Translations under genes and position numbers: made by a program
The notes under the pieces: generated by a model
The model's input: only the letters and a program-made list of their open reading frames with translations
What the model was told of the DNA's origin: nothing
Databases searched by the model: none
In this document: one piece after another, positions 15,922 to 25,809 of the stretch
Position numbering within the stretch: the stretch's first letter is position 1
Layout of the letters: each line of letters opens with the position of its first letter
NCBI RefSeq assembly: GCF_014650035.1
Contig: NZ_BMUE01000002.1
Location: 620,001-684,000 of the forward strand
Origin: Streptomyces lucensis JCM 4490
GTDB lineage: Bacteria > Actinomycetota > Actinomycetes > Streptomycetales > Streptomycetaceae
Direction of reading: 5' to 3'
DNA: 64,000 nt

Positions 15922-16767
15922 TCAGAGCTCCGCGAGCAGCTCCGCCTTCTTGGAGGAGAACTCCTCGTCGGTGACCAGCCCCGCCTGGTGCAGCTCCCCG
16001 AGGTGCCGGATCCGCTCGGCGATGTCGGCGGGGTCACGGCGCGCCGGCACCGGCACCGCGGGCGCGGGCCGTGTCCGTACCGCCGCGAGCACGGCCGCCG
16101 CGAAGGGCAGCGACTCGTGCACCGGTCCGTACCCGAGCCCGAAGATCACCGAGGCCGGGTCCTGGTCGGGCTGCGCCGGCCGGTCCGGACGGGGCGCGCG
16201 CGGAAGCAGCCGCAGATGCCCCTCGAAGACCTCCGGCGAGCGCCACTCCACACCGGCGAGTTCGGTGACCGGGAAGCTCTGGTCGCCGGCCTTCCACTTC
16301 GCCGAGGACGCCCCGGTCCAGGACCAGCGGAACTGCACGGCCCTGCCGTCGAAGGAGGCCTTGCCGTCGGCGGCCTTGAACTGCAGGGGTGCCTCGGGCG
16401 CAGCGATCAGGTGCCGGTCGGCCGGACCGGTCTCGGTCAGCAGCCCCTTCAGCTCGTCGGCGTAGTACTCGGCGAGCGTCTCCCGCTCGGCGGGCAGCAC
16501 GAGCCGGTACGGGTCGGAGCCCTCCTTGAGCTGACCCGCCGCCGCCTCCAGCAGCGGGTCCGCGCCGGCCCGGGGCACGAGGCGCAGCACGACGGTGCCG
16601 CGCCGGCCCCGCGTGAGCGTCACGTCCTCGACCGCGGACAGCGGAACCCGTCGTTCCCCAAGTGCCTGGAAAAGCCTGGGTGTTCGAATCCCCCGTTCGT
16701 AACGGATGAGCACGGAGCCGGACTCGAACCCCCAGACGGCATGAAACCCCGCCAGTACGTCACCCAT
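15922..16767 (-). CDS. DUF4429/SHOCT domain protein
   Basis: A 281-residue protein that starts MGDVLAGFHAVWGFESGSVLIRYERG. The DUF4429 body (two PH-like repeats) ends with a SHOCT-type motif, DIAERIRHLGELHQAGLVTDEEFSSKKAELLAEL. SHOCT motifs end many bacterial membrane or nucleic-acid proteins and are thought to aid oligomerisation. A stronger start is not available upstream, although the frame is open. Its function is unknown. It converges on merR with a 12-bp gap. Confidence 0.87.
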   Translation of the reverse strand: MGDVLAGFHAVWGFESGSVLIRYERGIRTPRLFQALGERRVPLSAVEDVTLTRGRRGTVVLRLVPRAGADPLLEAAAGQLKEGSDPYRLVLPAERETLAEYYADELKGLLTETGPADRHLIAAPEAPLQFKAADGKASFDGRAVQFRWSWTGASSAKWKAGDQSFPVTELAGVEWRSPEVFEGHLRLLPRAPRPDRPAQPDQDPASVIFGLGYGPVHESLPFAAAVLAAVRTRPAPAVPVPARRDPADIAERIRHLGELHQAGLVTDEEFSSKKAELLAEL

Positions 16768-16833
16768 GCGGCTCATCGTATGCGGCACGTGCTCCTGCGT
16801 CGCCACCCGCGCGGACCGCACTTCCTGCTGTTT

Positions 16834-18051
16834 CTACGCGCGTTGGGCCGGTGTGGTGCCTGGCAGGCCCACCTGGCACGCGTCGTTCTCCCGTGCGCAG
16901 GTCACCGTCTCGTAGGCGCCGGACCCGACCGCGGCGAGGTTGCGCAGGCTGTCCGTGTCCGGCTGGAAGTAGCCCGCGTGCCCCCGCGCGTCCCGTGCGG
17001 AGAGCACCCGCGCGCCGAAGGCGGAGGACACCGGGTCGGCACCGTGCCCGAGGCCGCCCAGCTCCAGGTACGGCACGTCCTGGATCCAGTCGGTGGCGTC
17101 CCGCATGGCCCACACCCGGGCCGAGGTGCCCAGGCCGCCGGCCCGGGTGACGCGCATGCCGGGGCTCGCGGCCACGGCTATGTCGGTCACCCGGCGCGGC
17201 ATGTCGTGCGCGGCGACGCCGCACACCACGGATCCGTAGCTGTGGCAGACCATCGCCACGCGCGAGCTGCCGGGCAGGGCCCGCAGCAGGCCGTTCAGCC
17301 GGACGGCGCCCTCCGCGGCGCGCAGGCCGGTGGCCGCGTCCACGCCGAGCCCGTCGGGTGAGGTGTAGTCGGCCCAGGCGATCACGGCGGTGCGGGTCGC
17401 GGGGCTCGTCATGCGCTCCTGCGCGTACAGGGCCTTGGCCATGCCGACCGGGGCGGTGTACTTGCGGTCCGTGCGCTGGAAGGTGAGCAGGTCGGTGTCG
17501 ACGCCGGGGACGACGACCGACACCCGCTGGGCGCGGTCGAGGTCGCCGAAGACCTCGGCGACGCGGCCCGAGCCCTCCGGGTCGAAGGCCAGGATCTGCC
17601 GCTTGCCGCTCAGCAGAGCCTCGTAGCGGTGCATGCGGCGGCCGGCGTCCTGCTGTCCGGCCGCGCTGAGCCGGCTGTCGTGCGTGCGCTTCTTCTCCGC
17701 CTTGCGCGCGTGGTCCAGCGCGAGGCGGTTGGCCCGGTAGCGCAGGGCGACGGGGGCGCCGTTCATGTTGCCGACCGCGAGCGGGTAGCGGTGGGCGAGC
17801 CGGTCGCGGTCGTCGGCGGTGAGCGAGGCGAAGAAGCGGCCGAGCCGCGCCGGGTCGGCCGCGGGGTCCGGCAGGTGGTGGCCGTGGATGCGGCCGTGCT
17901 CCCACTTGGTGAGCGAGGCCTGCAGCGCCGTCGCTCCCCGGTGGGTGCGCAGGGCGGTCCAGCCGGTGGTGGCGAGCATCACGAACACCACGGCCAGCGC
18001 CAGCAGTGCGCGCCAGACGTTGAGTTGCGGGGAGGAGTCGAAGGAAGTCAC
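16834..18051 (-). CDS. DUF1023 alpha/beta-hydrolase, membrane-anchored
   Basis: A 405-residue protein. A single hydrophobic segment at about residues 12-30 anchors it, with the hydrolase domain outside. The nucleophile elbow is CHSYGS with Ser271, in which the first Gly of the usual GxSxG is Cys. A later DATDWIQDVP and HAGYFQPDTDSLRNLA supply candidate Asp and His. DUF1023 members are abundant in actinobacteria and mostly uncharacterised; lipase or esterase activity is expected. Confidence 0.87.
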   Translation of the reverse strand: MTSFDSSPQLNVWRALLALAVVFVMLATTGWTALRTHRGATALQASLTKWEHGRIHGHHLPDPAADPARLGRFFASLTADDRDRLAHRYPLAVGNMNGAPVALRYRANRLALDHARKAEKKRTHDSRLSAAGQQDAGRRMHRYEALLSGKRQILAFDPEGSGRVAEVFGDLDRAQRVSVVVPGVDTDLLTFQRTDRKYTAPVGMAKALYAQERMTSPATRTAVIAWADYTSPDGLGVDAATGLRAAEGAVRLNGLLRALPGSSRVAMVCHSYGSVVCGVAAHDMPRRVTDIAVAASPGMRVTRAGGLGTSARVWAMRDATDWIQDVPYLELGGLGHGADPVSSAFGARVLSARDARGHAGYFQPDTDSLRNLAAVGSGAYETVTCARENDACQVGLPGTTPAQRA

Positions 18052-18181
18052 TGGGAGGACACACTAGGAGAACGGGAGGGTCTCGCGGTAACCGAGTGAC
18101 CGGTATCACGTTTCGGCCGGCGCCGGCCTCCGTGCCGGCGGTCCGCCGGACGTCCCGCCGGCCCTGCCCGGGGGCGACTTG

Positions 18182-18817
18182 TCAACACCCCCGGGCGTCG
18201 CCCCAGTTACCGGTCAGTGCGGAGCCCACCTGATCGAGGTAGGACGCGGTGAGCGCGCGGATCGCCTCCAGACTGAAGTCCTCGCCCGTGCTCCACTGCC
18301 GCTCGGTGACCCTTATCACCCCGCCGAACACCGCCACGGCCAGCCGCGGCCGCGGATCGGCGTCGACGTCCACGCCCTCCCGCTCGGCCAGCAGCCGCGC
18401 GATCGTCTCCTCGGTGGCGGCCGAGCGGCGCAGATGCGCGGCGAGCAGCGAGGGCGTCGACCCGATCGTCCGGTACATACGCAGGTACAGCTCGACGGGT
18501 ACCGCCGACTCGACCGTCTCGCGGATGGCGTCCCAGCCCTCCAGCACCGCCTGGCGCAGGGCCTCCATCGGCGCCTCGTGCGGCGGGCGCGCCCGGACGG
18601 CGGCCACGAAGCGCGCCTCCGTCATCTCCTGGACCGCGAAGGCCGCCTCCTCCTTGCCCGCGAAATAGCGGAAGAAGGTGCGCTGCGAGACGTCGACGGC
18701 CTCGGCGATCTCGTCGACGGTCGTGTGCTCGTACCCCTGGGTGGTGAACAGTTCGAGAGCGGCCCGCAGCAGCGCCTGCCGGGTACGCCGCTTCTTGCGC
18801 TCGCGCAGCGTCTCCAT
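18182..18817 (-). CDS. TetR-family transcriptional repressor
   Basis: A 211-residue TetR protein. The N-terminal helix-turn-helix reads TTVDEIAEAVDVSQRTFFRYFAGKEEA. The ligand domain is variable. It is divergent from a DHA2-family drug-efflux gene with overlapping -35 boxes between them, the usual layout of a repressor and the pump it controls. Confidence 0.92.
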   Translation of the reverse strand: METLRERKKRRTRQALLRAALELFTTQGYEHTTVDEIAEAVDVSQRTFFRYFAGKEEAAFAVQEMTEARFVAAVRARPPHEAPMEALRQAVLEGWDAIRETVESAVPVELYLRMYRTIGSTPSLLAAHLRRSAATEETIARLLAEREGVDVDADPRPRLAVAVFGGVIRVTERQWSTGEDFSLEAIRALTASYLDQVGSALTGNWGDARGC

Positions 18818-18866
18818 GACCTCTCCCGTGCGGTGTTCCGGCGTTCCAGCCTATGCGCCGGTGTCG

Positions 18867-18922
18867 TGTCAGTTACCGACGAGTGAATCCGTTTGTCAAC
18901 TGTCAGTGGCTGTCATTAGCCT
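18867..18922. promoter_or_regulatory. Overlapping divergent promoters with TGTCA repeats (tetR/MFS)
   Basis: Plus strand: TTGTCA (18893-18898), 18 bp, TAGCCT (18917-18922), which would start transcription at about the MFS ATG at 18930 (leaderless). Minus strand: TTGACA (18899-18894), 18 bp, TAACTG (18875-18870). The two -35 boxes overlap. Four TGTCA pentamers lie at 18867, 18894, 18901 and 18911 and may form the TetR operator. Confidence 0.6.
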
Positions 18923-18929
18923 CGAACGT

Positions 18930-20546
18930 ATGACTAGTCAGACCACCATCGACACCACGGGGCCGGGAGACCAGGCGCCGGACGCCACGCCGGGCCCGGT
19001 CCCGGCGGGCCTGCGCGGCCATCCGTGGCTCACGCTGCTCACCGTCGCCGTAGGGGTCATGATGGTGGCCCTCGACGGCACCATCGTGGCCATCGCCAAC
19101 CCCGCGATCGGCAAGGACCTGCACGCCAGCTGGGCCCAGCTGCAGTGGATCACCAACGCCTACTTCCTGGCCCTGGCGGTCTCCCTGATCACCGCCGGCA
19201 AGCTCGGCGACCGGTTCGGGCACCGGCAGACCTTCCTCATCGGCGTCACCGGCTTCGCCGCCGCCTCGGGAGCCATCGGCCTGTCCCACAGCATCGGCGC
19301 GGTCGTCACGTTCCGCGTCTTCCAGGGCCTGTTCGGCGCACTGCTGATGCCGGCCGCGCTCGGCCTGCTGCGGGCCACGTTCCCGGCCGAGAAGCTCAAC
19401 ATGGCGATCGGCATCTGGGGCATGGTGATCGGCGCCTCCACCGCGGGCGGCCCGATCCTCGGCGGAGTCCTCGTCGAGCACGTCAACTGGCAGTCGGTGT
19501 TCTTCGTCAACGTGCCCGTCGGCGCGCTCGCCCTGCTGCTGGGCGCGCTGATCCTGCTCGACCACCGTGCCGAGAACGCCCCCCGCTCCTTCGACCTGCT
19601 CGGCATCGCGCTGCTCTCCGGCGCGATGTTCTGCCTGGTCTGGGCGCTGATCAAGGCCCCCACGTGGGGCTGGGGCGACGGCCGGACCTGGCTGTTCATC
19701 GGCGTCTCGGTCGTCGGCTTCGCCCTGTTCTCCTACTGGGAGACGCGGGTGAAGGAGCCGCTGATCCCGCTGGCGCTGTTCCGCTCGGTCCCCCTGTCGG
19801 CGGGCGTCGTGCTGATGGTCCTCATGGCCATCGCGTTCATGGGCGGCCTGTTCTTCGTCACCTTCTACCTGCAGAACGTGCACGGCATGAGCCCGATCGA
19901 CGCGGGTCTGCACCTGCTGCCGCTGACCGGCATGATGATCGTGGGTTCCCCGCTGGCGGGCGCCATGATCACCAGGTTCGGCCCGCGGATCCCGCTGGCG
20001 GGCGGCATGGCGGCCACCGCGATCGCCATGTACGGGATGTCCACGTTGAAGGAGGGCACCGGCAGCGGGGTGATGTCCGTCTGGTTCGCCCTGCTCGGCC
20101 TCGGTCTCGCTCCCGTCATGGTCGGCGCCACCGAGGTCATCGTCGGCAACGCGCCGATGGAGCTGTCCGGTGTGGCCGGCGGCCTCCAGCAGGCGGCGAT
20201 GCAGATCGGCGGCAGCCTCGGTACGGCCGTCCTCGGCGCGGTCATGGCCTCCAAGGTCGACAGCACCCTCGCGGACAACTGGGCCGGCGCGGGTCTGCCG
20301 AAGCTGCCCCCGCAGCAGTTGCACCAGGCTGCCGAGGCCGTCCAGCAGGGCGTCGCACCGGTGACCGACGACACCCCGGCACCGATCGCCGCGAAGATCA
20401 CCGAGGTGGCCCACCACACCTTCGTCACCGGCATGAGCCTCGCCTCCCTGGTCGCGGCGGGCGTGGCGGCGGTCGCCGTCCTCGTCGCGCTGCTCACCAA
20501 GCGGGGTGCGAACGCGGAAGCGGGCGCGGGCGTGGGACACGTCTGA
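18930..20546 (+). CDS. DHA2-family MFS drug-efflux transporter
   Basis: A 538-residue membrane protein with about 14 transmembrane helices. Family motifs include LDGTIVAIANPAIGKDL in helix 1, GKLGDRFGHRQTF (motif A) after helix 2 and GASTAGGPILGGVL (motif C) in helix 5. It exports drugs or metabolites by proton antiport. The ATG at 18930 matches the predicted leaderless start. The divergent TetR protein is the probable repressor. Confidence 0.93.
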   Translation: MTSQTTIDTTGPGDQAPDATPGPVPAGLRGHPWLTLLTVAVGVMMVALDGTIVAIANPAIGKDLHASWAQLQWITNAYFLALAVSLITAGKLGDRFGHRQTFLIGVTGFAAASGAIGLSHSIGAVVTFRVFQGLFGALLMPAALGLLRATFPAEKLNMAIGIWGMVIGASTAGGPILGGVLVEHVNWQSVFFVNVPVGALALLLGALILLDHRAENAPRSFDLLGIALLSGAMFCLVWALIKAPTWGWGDGRTWLFIGVSVVGFALFSYWETRVKEPLIPLALFRSVPLSAGVVLMVLMAIAFMGGLFFVTFYLQNVHGMSPIDAGLHLLPLTGMMIVGSPLAGAMITRFGPRIPLAGGMAATAIAMYGMSTLKEGTGSGVMSVWFALLGLGLAPVMVGATEVIVGNAPMELSGVAGGLQQAAMQIGGSLGTAVLGAVMASKVDSTLADNWAGAGLPKLPPQQLHQAAEAVQQGVAPVTDDTPAPIAAKITEVAHHTFVTGMSLASLVAAGVAAVAVLVALLTKRGANAEAGAGVGHV

Positions 20547-20794
20547 CCGGTGGTCCGCCACTCCTCGCGGGCGGATCCCGCGGATTTCGCCCATCAGGGT
20601 GACTCCGCCGAAGATCACTCGCTCCGGCGCGCGCCGCAGGTCACAGTGGGTCAAGTCCTCCGCAGGGCATGGGGGGACGGCCGGGCCGCGGTGCGCGCCG
20701 CTGGAGGGGGGCGGCGCGCGCAGGTCTGTCCCGGCGGAACGGGGGTACCAGCACACCGAAGCCGAACTGTCCAGGAGAACTCAGGGAGTTGATG

Positions 20795-21100
20795 ATGGCA
20801 GGCTTCGGGCACGGAACGCGTGGGTACCCTCGGTCACGTGGCCGGACGTGGCAACGGACCGGGCCGGACCGCGCGACGCTCGGGATCATCGGGACGATCT
20901 GCGCGGTGGCGGGCTTCTTCGCACTGGGCATCGTCCTCGGTCCGGTGGCGATGTTCTGCGGCTGGCAGTCCATGGGCCGCAAGTGGTCCAACGACCACAA
21001 CGTCCCGGCGCTGATCGCCCTGATCCTGGGCGCCATAGACACCCTGCTGGCCATCATCGCCCTGGCGACGGCAGCCACTTGGGGCAACGGCATCCTCTGA
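20795..21100 (+). CDS. Small two-helix membrane protein (DUF4190-like)
   Basis: A 101-residue protein. A Gly/Arg-rich head is followed by two hydrophobic segments (about 40-60 and 75-95), separated by CGWQSMGRKWSNDHN. It resembles DUF4190-type small proteins by layout only. ATG codons at 20792 and 20795 are both possible; 20795 lies at better distance from GGGAG. The role is unknown. Confidence 0.65.
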   Translation: MAGFGHGTRGYPRSRGRTWQRTGPDRATLGIIGTICAVAGFFALGIVLGPVAMFCGWQSMGRKWSNDHNVPALIALILGAIDTLLAIIALATAATWGNGIL

Positions 21101-21220
21101 CCCCGCGTGACTGCGGGCAGTCGTGCCGGGGCGGCACGGGTGGGCGCGGCGGCACCCCGCGAACGCGGGCAGGCGAAGCCCACCCCCGCCCAGCAGCACA
21201 GGGCACCGCTCAGGCACCGC

Positions 21221-21958
21221 TCAGGGCCGCCGCTCACGCTCCGTCAGCCGGGCCACCTCCGCCCGCAGCAACCGCACCTCCTCCGCCAGGGAGGCGATCG
21301 CCTCCGTCTGCCGCCGCTCCTCCGCGTCGTCCTTCTCGAACCGGCCGATGAACCACGCGGCGATGTTCGCGGTCACCACACCCAGCAGAGCGATGCCGGA
21401 CAGCATCAGCCCCACCGCGATCATCCGCCCCAGTCCGGTCGTCGGCGCGTGATCGCCGTACCCCACGGTCGTCATCGTCGTGAACGACCACCACACCGCG
21501 TCACCCAGCGTCCGGATGTTCCCGTTCGGCGAGTCCCGTTCCACGGACAGCACCGCCAGCGACCCGAACATCAGCAGCCCGACCACCGACCCCACGACGT
21601 ACGTCGTCAGCCGGATCTGCGGTGCCATCCGCGCCCGTCGCCCCACCAGCAGCAGCGTCGACACCAGCCGCAGCAGCCGCAACGGCTGCAGGACCGGCAG
21701 CACCACGGCGCACAGGTCGGGCCAGTGCCGTCGGACGAACTCCGCACGCCGGGGCGCGAGGGTCAGGCGTACCAGGTAGTCCACCGCGAACGCCCCCCAC
21801 ACGGTCCACTCCACGCCCGTGCACAGAGCCGTCAGCGAGTACCCCGCGGAACCGTCCACGATCGGCACCGCGTACGCGACGGCGAACGCCACCGCGAGCA
21901 CCAGCAGGGGCCGGTCGGTACGGCGTTCCCACGCGGCCTGCGCCGATTGTCGTTCCAT
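21221..21958 (-). CDS. Voltage-gated-type potassium channel
   Basis: A 245-residue ion channel. The selectivity filter TVGYGD is at residues 164-169, inside a pore loop flanked by two helices. Upstream helices include an Arg-rich S4-like segment (RLLRLVSTLLLVGRRAR, about 94-110), so it is a six-helix type. The C-terminus (RFEKDDAEERRQTEAIASLAEEVRLLRAEVARL) is a coiled coil that would tetramerise it. It probably carries potassium at the cell membrane. Confidence 0.92.
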   Translation of the reverse strand: MERQSAQAAWERRTDRPLLVLAVAFAVAYAVPIVDGSAGYSLTALCTGVEWTVWGAFAVDYLVRLTLAPRRAEFVRRHWPDLCAVVLPVLQPLRLLRLVSTLLLVGRRARMAPQIRLTTYVVGSVVGLLMFGSLAVLSVERDSPNGNIRTLGDAVWWSFTTMTTVGYGDHAPTTGLGRMIAVGLMLSGIALLGVVTANIAAWFIGRFEKDDAEERRQTEAIASLAEEVRLLRAEVARLTERERRP

Positions 21959-21982
21959 GGCGGCATCGTAAAGAAAGCGTAA

Positions 21983-22011
21983 GGGCGGCGGAGAATCGCA
22001 CTCCGCCGCCC
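21983..22011 (-). terminator. Terminator downstream of aceE
   Basis: A perfect 11-bp stem (GGGCGGCGGAG / CTCCGCCGCCC) with a 7-nt loop sits between the aceE stop and the channel gene. It should end the aceE message and separate it from the channel transcript. Confidence 0.65.
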
Positions 22012-22073
22012 CGGCACGTCCCGGACCGCCTCAGCCCGCCTCAGCCGTCAAGGCCGGACGAAGCGGCGCGGCC

Positions 22074-24821
22074 TCACGCGTCGCCGCCCGCCGCCCCCGG
22101 GTCCGCCGCGGACACGTCCAGCAGCTGGTACCGGTCGATGGCCTGCTTCAGCAGGGACCGGTCGACCTTGCCCTCGCGCGCCAGCTCGGTCAGCACGGCG
22201 ACCACGATCGACTGGGCGTCGATGTGGAAGAAGCGGCGCGCCGCGCCCCGCGTGTCCGCGAAGCCGAAGCCGTCCGCGCCCAGCGACTGGTAGGTGCCCG
22301 GCACCCACCGCGCGATCTGGTCCGGGACCGACCGCATCCAGTCGGACACGGCGACGAACGGGCCCTCGGCCCCGCTGAGCTTGCGCGTCACGAACGGGAC
22401 CCGCTGCTCCTCCTCCGGGTGCAGCAGGTTGTGCCGCTCGCACTCCACGGCCTCGCGGCGCAGCTCGTTCCAGGAGGTCGCGGACCACACGTCCGCCCTG
22501 ACGTCCCACTCCTCGGCCAGCATCCGCTGCGCCTCGAGCGCCCACGGGACCGCCACGCCCGACGCCATGATCTGCGCCGGGATCGAACCCGCCGTGCCCT
22601 CGCCGATCCGGTGCACGCCCTTGACGATGCCCTCCACGTCCACGTCCGCCGGCTCGGCCGGGTGCTGGATGGGCTCGTTGTAGACGGTCAGGTAGTAGAA
22701 GACGTCCTCGCCGTGCGGGTGCTCGGCCGAGCTGCCGTACATGCGGCGCAGGCCGTCCTGGACGATGTGCGCGATCTCGTAGGCGTACGCCGGGTCGTAG
22801 GCCACGCACGCCGGGTTGGTCGAGGCGAGCAGCTGGGAGTGGCCGTCCGCGTGCTGCAGACCCTCACCGGTCAGGGTCGTGCGGCCGGCGGTCGCACCCA
22901 GTACGAAGCCGCGCGCCAGCTGGTCGGCCATCTGCCAGAACTGGTCGCCGGTGCGCTGGAAACCGAACATCGAGTAGAAGACGTAGACCGGGATCAGCGG
23001 CTCGCCGTGCGTGGCGTACGCCGATCCGGCCGCGATCAGCGAGGCCGTGCAGCCCGCCTCGGAGATGCCGTCGTGCAGCATCTGGCCGGTCGGCGACTCC
23101 TTGTAGGCGAGCAGCAGGTCGCGGTCGACCGCCTCGTACTGCTGGCCGAGCGGGTTGTAGATCTTCGCGCTCGGGAAGAAGGAGTCCATGCCGAACGTGC
23201 GGTACTCGTCCGGCGCGATCAGCACGAACCGCTTGCCCAGCTCCTTGTCCCGCATGAGGTCCTTGAGCAGTCGCACGAACGCCATCGTCGTCGCGATGGA
23301 CTGCTGCCCGGAACCCTTCTTCACACTCGCGTACACCTTGTCGTCCGGCAGTGCCAGCGGCTCGGAGCGCACGACGCGGGTGGGGACGTAACCGCCCAGC
23401 CCCTTGCGCCGGTCGTGCATGTACTGGATCTCCTCGGTGTTCCGGCCCGGGTGGTAGTACGGCGGCAGGCCGGACTCCAGCTCCTTGTCGGAGATCGGCA
23501 GGTGCAGGCGGTCCCGGAAGCGCTTGAGGTCGTCGACCGTCAGCTTCTTCATCTGGTGGGTGGCGTTGCGGCCCTCGAAGTTCGGACCCAGCGTCCAGCC
23601 CTTGATCGTCTTCGCCAGGATGACCGTCGGCTGGCCCTTGTGCTCCTTGGCCGCCTGGAACGCCGCGTAGATCTTGCGGTGGTCGTGGCCGCCGCGGCCG
23701 AGGTGCAGGATCTGGTCGTCGGTCATGTTCTCGACCATCGCGCGCAGCCGGTGGTCGTCGCCGAAGAAGTGCTCGCGGATGTACGCGCCGGACTCGGTGG
23801 CGTAGGTCTGGAACTGCCCGTCCGGGGTCGTGTTCATCTTGTTGACGAGGACGCCGTCCCGGTCCTGCGCGAGCAGCGGGTCCCAGGAGCGGTCCCAGAT
23901 CAGCTTGATCACGTTCCAGCCGGCGCCCCGGAAGACCGACTCCAGCTCCTGGATGATCTTGCCGTTGCCGCGCACAGGGCCGTCGAGCCGCTGGAGGTTG
24001 CAGTTGACCACGAAGGTCAGGTTGTCCAGGCCCTCGCGGGCGGCGATGGTCAGCTGGCCGAGCGACTCCACCTCGTCCATCTCGCCGTCGCCGAGGAACG
24101 CCCACACGTGCGACCTGGAGGTGTCGGCGATGCCGCGCGCCTCCATGTAGCGGTTCATCCGCGCCTGGTAGATCGCGCCGAGGGGGCCGAGGCCCATGGA
24201 AACGGTCGGGAACTCCCAGAAGTCCGGCATGGAGCGCGGGTGCGGGTAGCTGGACAGGGCGTTCGGGTACTTCGACTTCTCCTGCCGGAAGCCGTCCAGC
24301 TGGTCCTCGGTGAGCCGGTCGAGCAGGTACGCGCGCGCGTAGATGCCGGGGGAGGCGTGGCCCTGGAAGAAGACCTGGTCGCCGCCGTCGCCCTCGTCCT
24401 TGCCGCGGAAGAAGTGGTTGAAGCCGACGTCGTACAGCGAGGCGGAGGAGGCGAACGTGGCGATGTGGCCGCCGACGCCGATGCCGGGGCGCTGGGCGCG
24501 CGAGACCATCACGGCCGCGTTCCAGCGGGTCGCGTTCAGGATCCGGCGCTCGATCTCCTCGTTGCCCGGGAAGAACGGCTCGCTCTTGGTCGGGATCGTG
24601 TTGACGTAGTCCGTGCTGCGCATCTCGGGCACGGCCACGCGCCTCTCGCGGGCCCGCTCGATCAGACGCAGCATGAGATAGCGGGCCCGCTCGCGGCCGC
24701 GCTCGTCGACGGCGGCGTCGAGGGAGTCGAGCCACTCCTGGGTCTCTTCTGGATCGAAGTCAGGAACCTGACTCGGAAGGCCGCCAATGATGATCGGATT
24801 GCGATCGGATCCGGAAGCCAC
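22074..24821 (-). CDS. aceE: Pyruvate dehydrogenase E1, homodimeric type
   Basis: A 915-residue thiamine-diphosphate enzyme that decarboxylates pyruvate and passes the acetyl group to lipoyl-E2, feeding acetyl-CoA into the TCA cycle and fatty acid synthesis. The ThDP-binding motif begins at GDG (244-246) and ends at NCN (273-275). Its length agrees with E. coli AceE. The GTG start follows AAGGAA. It is monocistronic here; E2 and E3 genes are elsewhere. The gene is divergent from the DUF3052 gene. Confidence 0.96.
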   Translation of the reverse strand: MASGSDRNPIIIGGLPSQVPDFDPEETQEWLDSLDAAVDERGRERARYLMLRLIERARERRVAVPEMRSTDYVNTIPTKSEPFFPGNEEIERRILNATRWNAAVMVSRAQRPGIGVGGHIATFASSASLYDVGFNHFFRGKDEGDGGDQVFFQGHASPGIYARAYLLDRLTEDQLDGFRQEKSKYPNALSSYPHPRSMPDFWEFPTVSMGLGPLGAIYQARMNRYMEARGIADTSRSHVWAFLGDGEMDEVESLGQLTIAAREGLDNLTFVVNCNLQRLDGPVRGNGKIIQELESVFRGAGWNVIKLIWDRSWDPLLAQDRDGVLVNKMNTTPDGQFQTYATESGAYIREHFFGDDHRLRAMVENMTDDQILHLGRGGHDHRKIYAAFQAAKEHKGQPTVILAKTIKGWTLGPNFEGRNATHQMKKLTVDDLKRFRDRLHLPISDKELESGLPPYYHPGRNTEEIQYMHDRRKGLGGYVPTRVVRSEPLALPDDKVYASVKKGSGQQSIATTMAFVRLLKDLMRDKELGKRFVLIAPDEYRTFGMDSFFPSAKIYNPLGQQYEAVDRDLLLAYKESPTGQMLHDGISEAGCTASLIAAGSAYATHGEPLIPVYVFYSMFGFQRTGDQFWQMADQLARGFVLGATAGRTTLTGEGLQHADGHSQLLASTNPACVAYDPAYAYEIAHIVQDGLRRMYGSSAEHPHGEDVFYYLTVYNEPIQHPAEPADVDVEGIVKGVHRIGEGTAGSIPAQIMASGVAVPWALEAQRMLAEEWDVRADVWSATSWNELRREAVECERHNLLHPEEEQRVPFVTRKLSGAEGPFVAVSDWMRSVPDQIARWVPGTYQSLGADGFGFADTRGAARRFFHIDAQSIVVAVLTELAREGKVDRSLLKQAIDRYQLLDVSAADPGAAGGDA

Positions 24822-25238
24822 GCTGTTCCTTACCTGTCGGAGGGCGCTGTTTCTCGTACCTACTACTCGTGCCTACACCGTTCCCCATCGTGTACCTCGG
24901 GAAGACGTCCGTCATCTCTACCGTGGGGTAACCGGGGAACACGACCGGTCGGAACGCAACGATACGCCCGGGATGTGACGAGCTTGGCAAAGTTGTTCGA
25001 GAGGCGCCGCTACGGATGATTCCGAACGGAGCAAACCGGGCACATCGGTGTGATGTGGGGTGCGGGGATTCGGGATACGGTGCCAGAGGTTGCGGCGACA
25101 CGGCCGGGAACGTCACCGTTTCGGCGGTCCCGGCGGCCGGGTACTTGCGCGATCCGCCCCGCACGTGTGGACTACGGCCAATGCTTCGCGCACGCGCGTG
25201 GCTCAGATATTCACCAAGACATGATCAGGAGGCAACCC
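24822..25238. other. Divergent promoter region, aceE/DUF3052
   Basis: This 417-bp non-coding stretch is less GC-rich than its surroundings and must hold promoters for aceE and the DUF3052 gene. Paired -35/-10 boxes are not convincing to me. A short direct repeat, GTAGG-n-ACGAG, occurs twice on the minus strand about 60-70 bp before aceE. No gene or RNA motif is recognised. Confidence 0.5.
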
Positions 25239-25676
25239 GTGAGCGCGACCGCGGACCACGCGGAGGAGCGGACGAACCCTGCCGCCAGGCTGGGGTTCCA
25301 GCCCGGGCAGGTGGTCCAGGAGATCGGCTACGACGACGACGTCGATCAGGAGCTCCGCGAGGCCATTGAGGAAGCCGTCGAAGGCGACCTGATGGATGAG
25401 GACTTCGACGACGTGGCCGACGCCGTTGTGCTGTGGTTCCGTGACGACGACGGCGACCTGACGGATGCGCTGGTGGATGCCACCACGTACATCGAGGAGG
25501 GCGGGGCGATCCTGCTCCTCACGCCGAAGACAGGCCGTTCGGGGTACGTGGAGCCGAGCGACATCCAGGACGCCGCCACCACGGCCGGCCTGACGGCCTC
25601 GAAGAGCGTCAGCGTCGGCAAGGACTGGAGCGGCTCGCGGCTCGCGACGCCGAAGGCGGCCAAGTCCAAGAAGTGA
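25239..25676 (+). CDS. DUF3052 family protein
   Basis: A 145-residue, very acidic protein with the DUF3052 pattern (ARLGFQPGQVVQEIGYDDDVD) and a basic C-terminal tail (ATPKAAKSKK). The GTG at 25239 follows a perfect AGGAGG at 25227-25232, which fixes the start; the frame is open further upstream. Related actinobacterial proteins often sit beside pyruvate dehydrogenase genes, as here, but no function is established to my knowledge. Confidence 0.87.
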   Translation: MSATADHAEERTNPAARLGFQPGQVVQEIGYDDDVDQELREAIEEAVEGDLMDEDFDDVADAVVLWFRDDDGDLTDALVDATTYIEEGGAILLLTPKTGRSGYVEPSDIQDAATTAGLTASKSVSVGKDWSGSRLATPKAAKSKK

Positions 25677-25809
25677 CCTTCGTCGTCACCTGCCGGACGG
25701 GCCGGTTTTCGCCCGGCCCGTCCGCCGTCCGCCGGTGATCGCTGCGTAGGGTGGAACCGAGCGCCTGCCGCGCTCTGACCCGAACAGCCCACCGAAGGGA
25801 TGTACGACG

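Noticed and set aside
18903..20756. 617-codon frame opposite the MFS gene
   Set aside because: Antisense shadow of a clear transporter.
20550..20792. 80-codon frame between MFS and small membrane protein
   Set aside because: No family, no ribosome-binding site, and it ends at the next gene's start region.
22224..25019. 931-codon open frame opposite aceE
   Set aside because: It is a GC-rich antisense shadow of aceE, low in complexity and with no domain.
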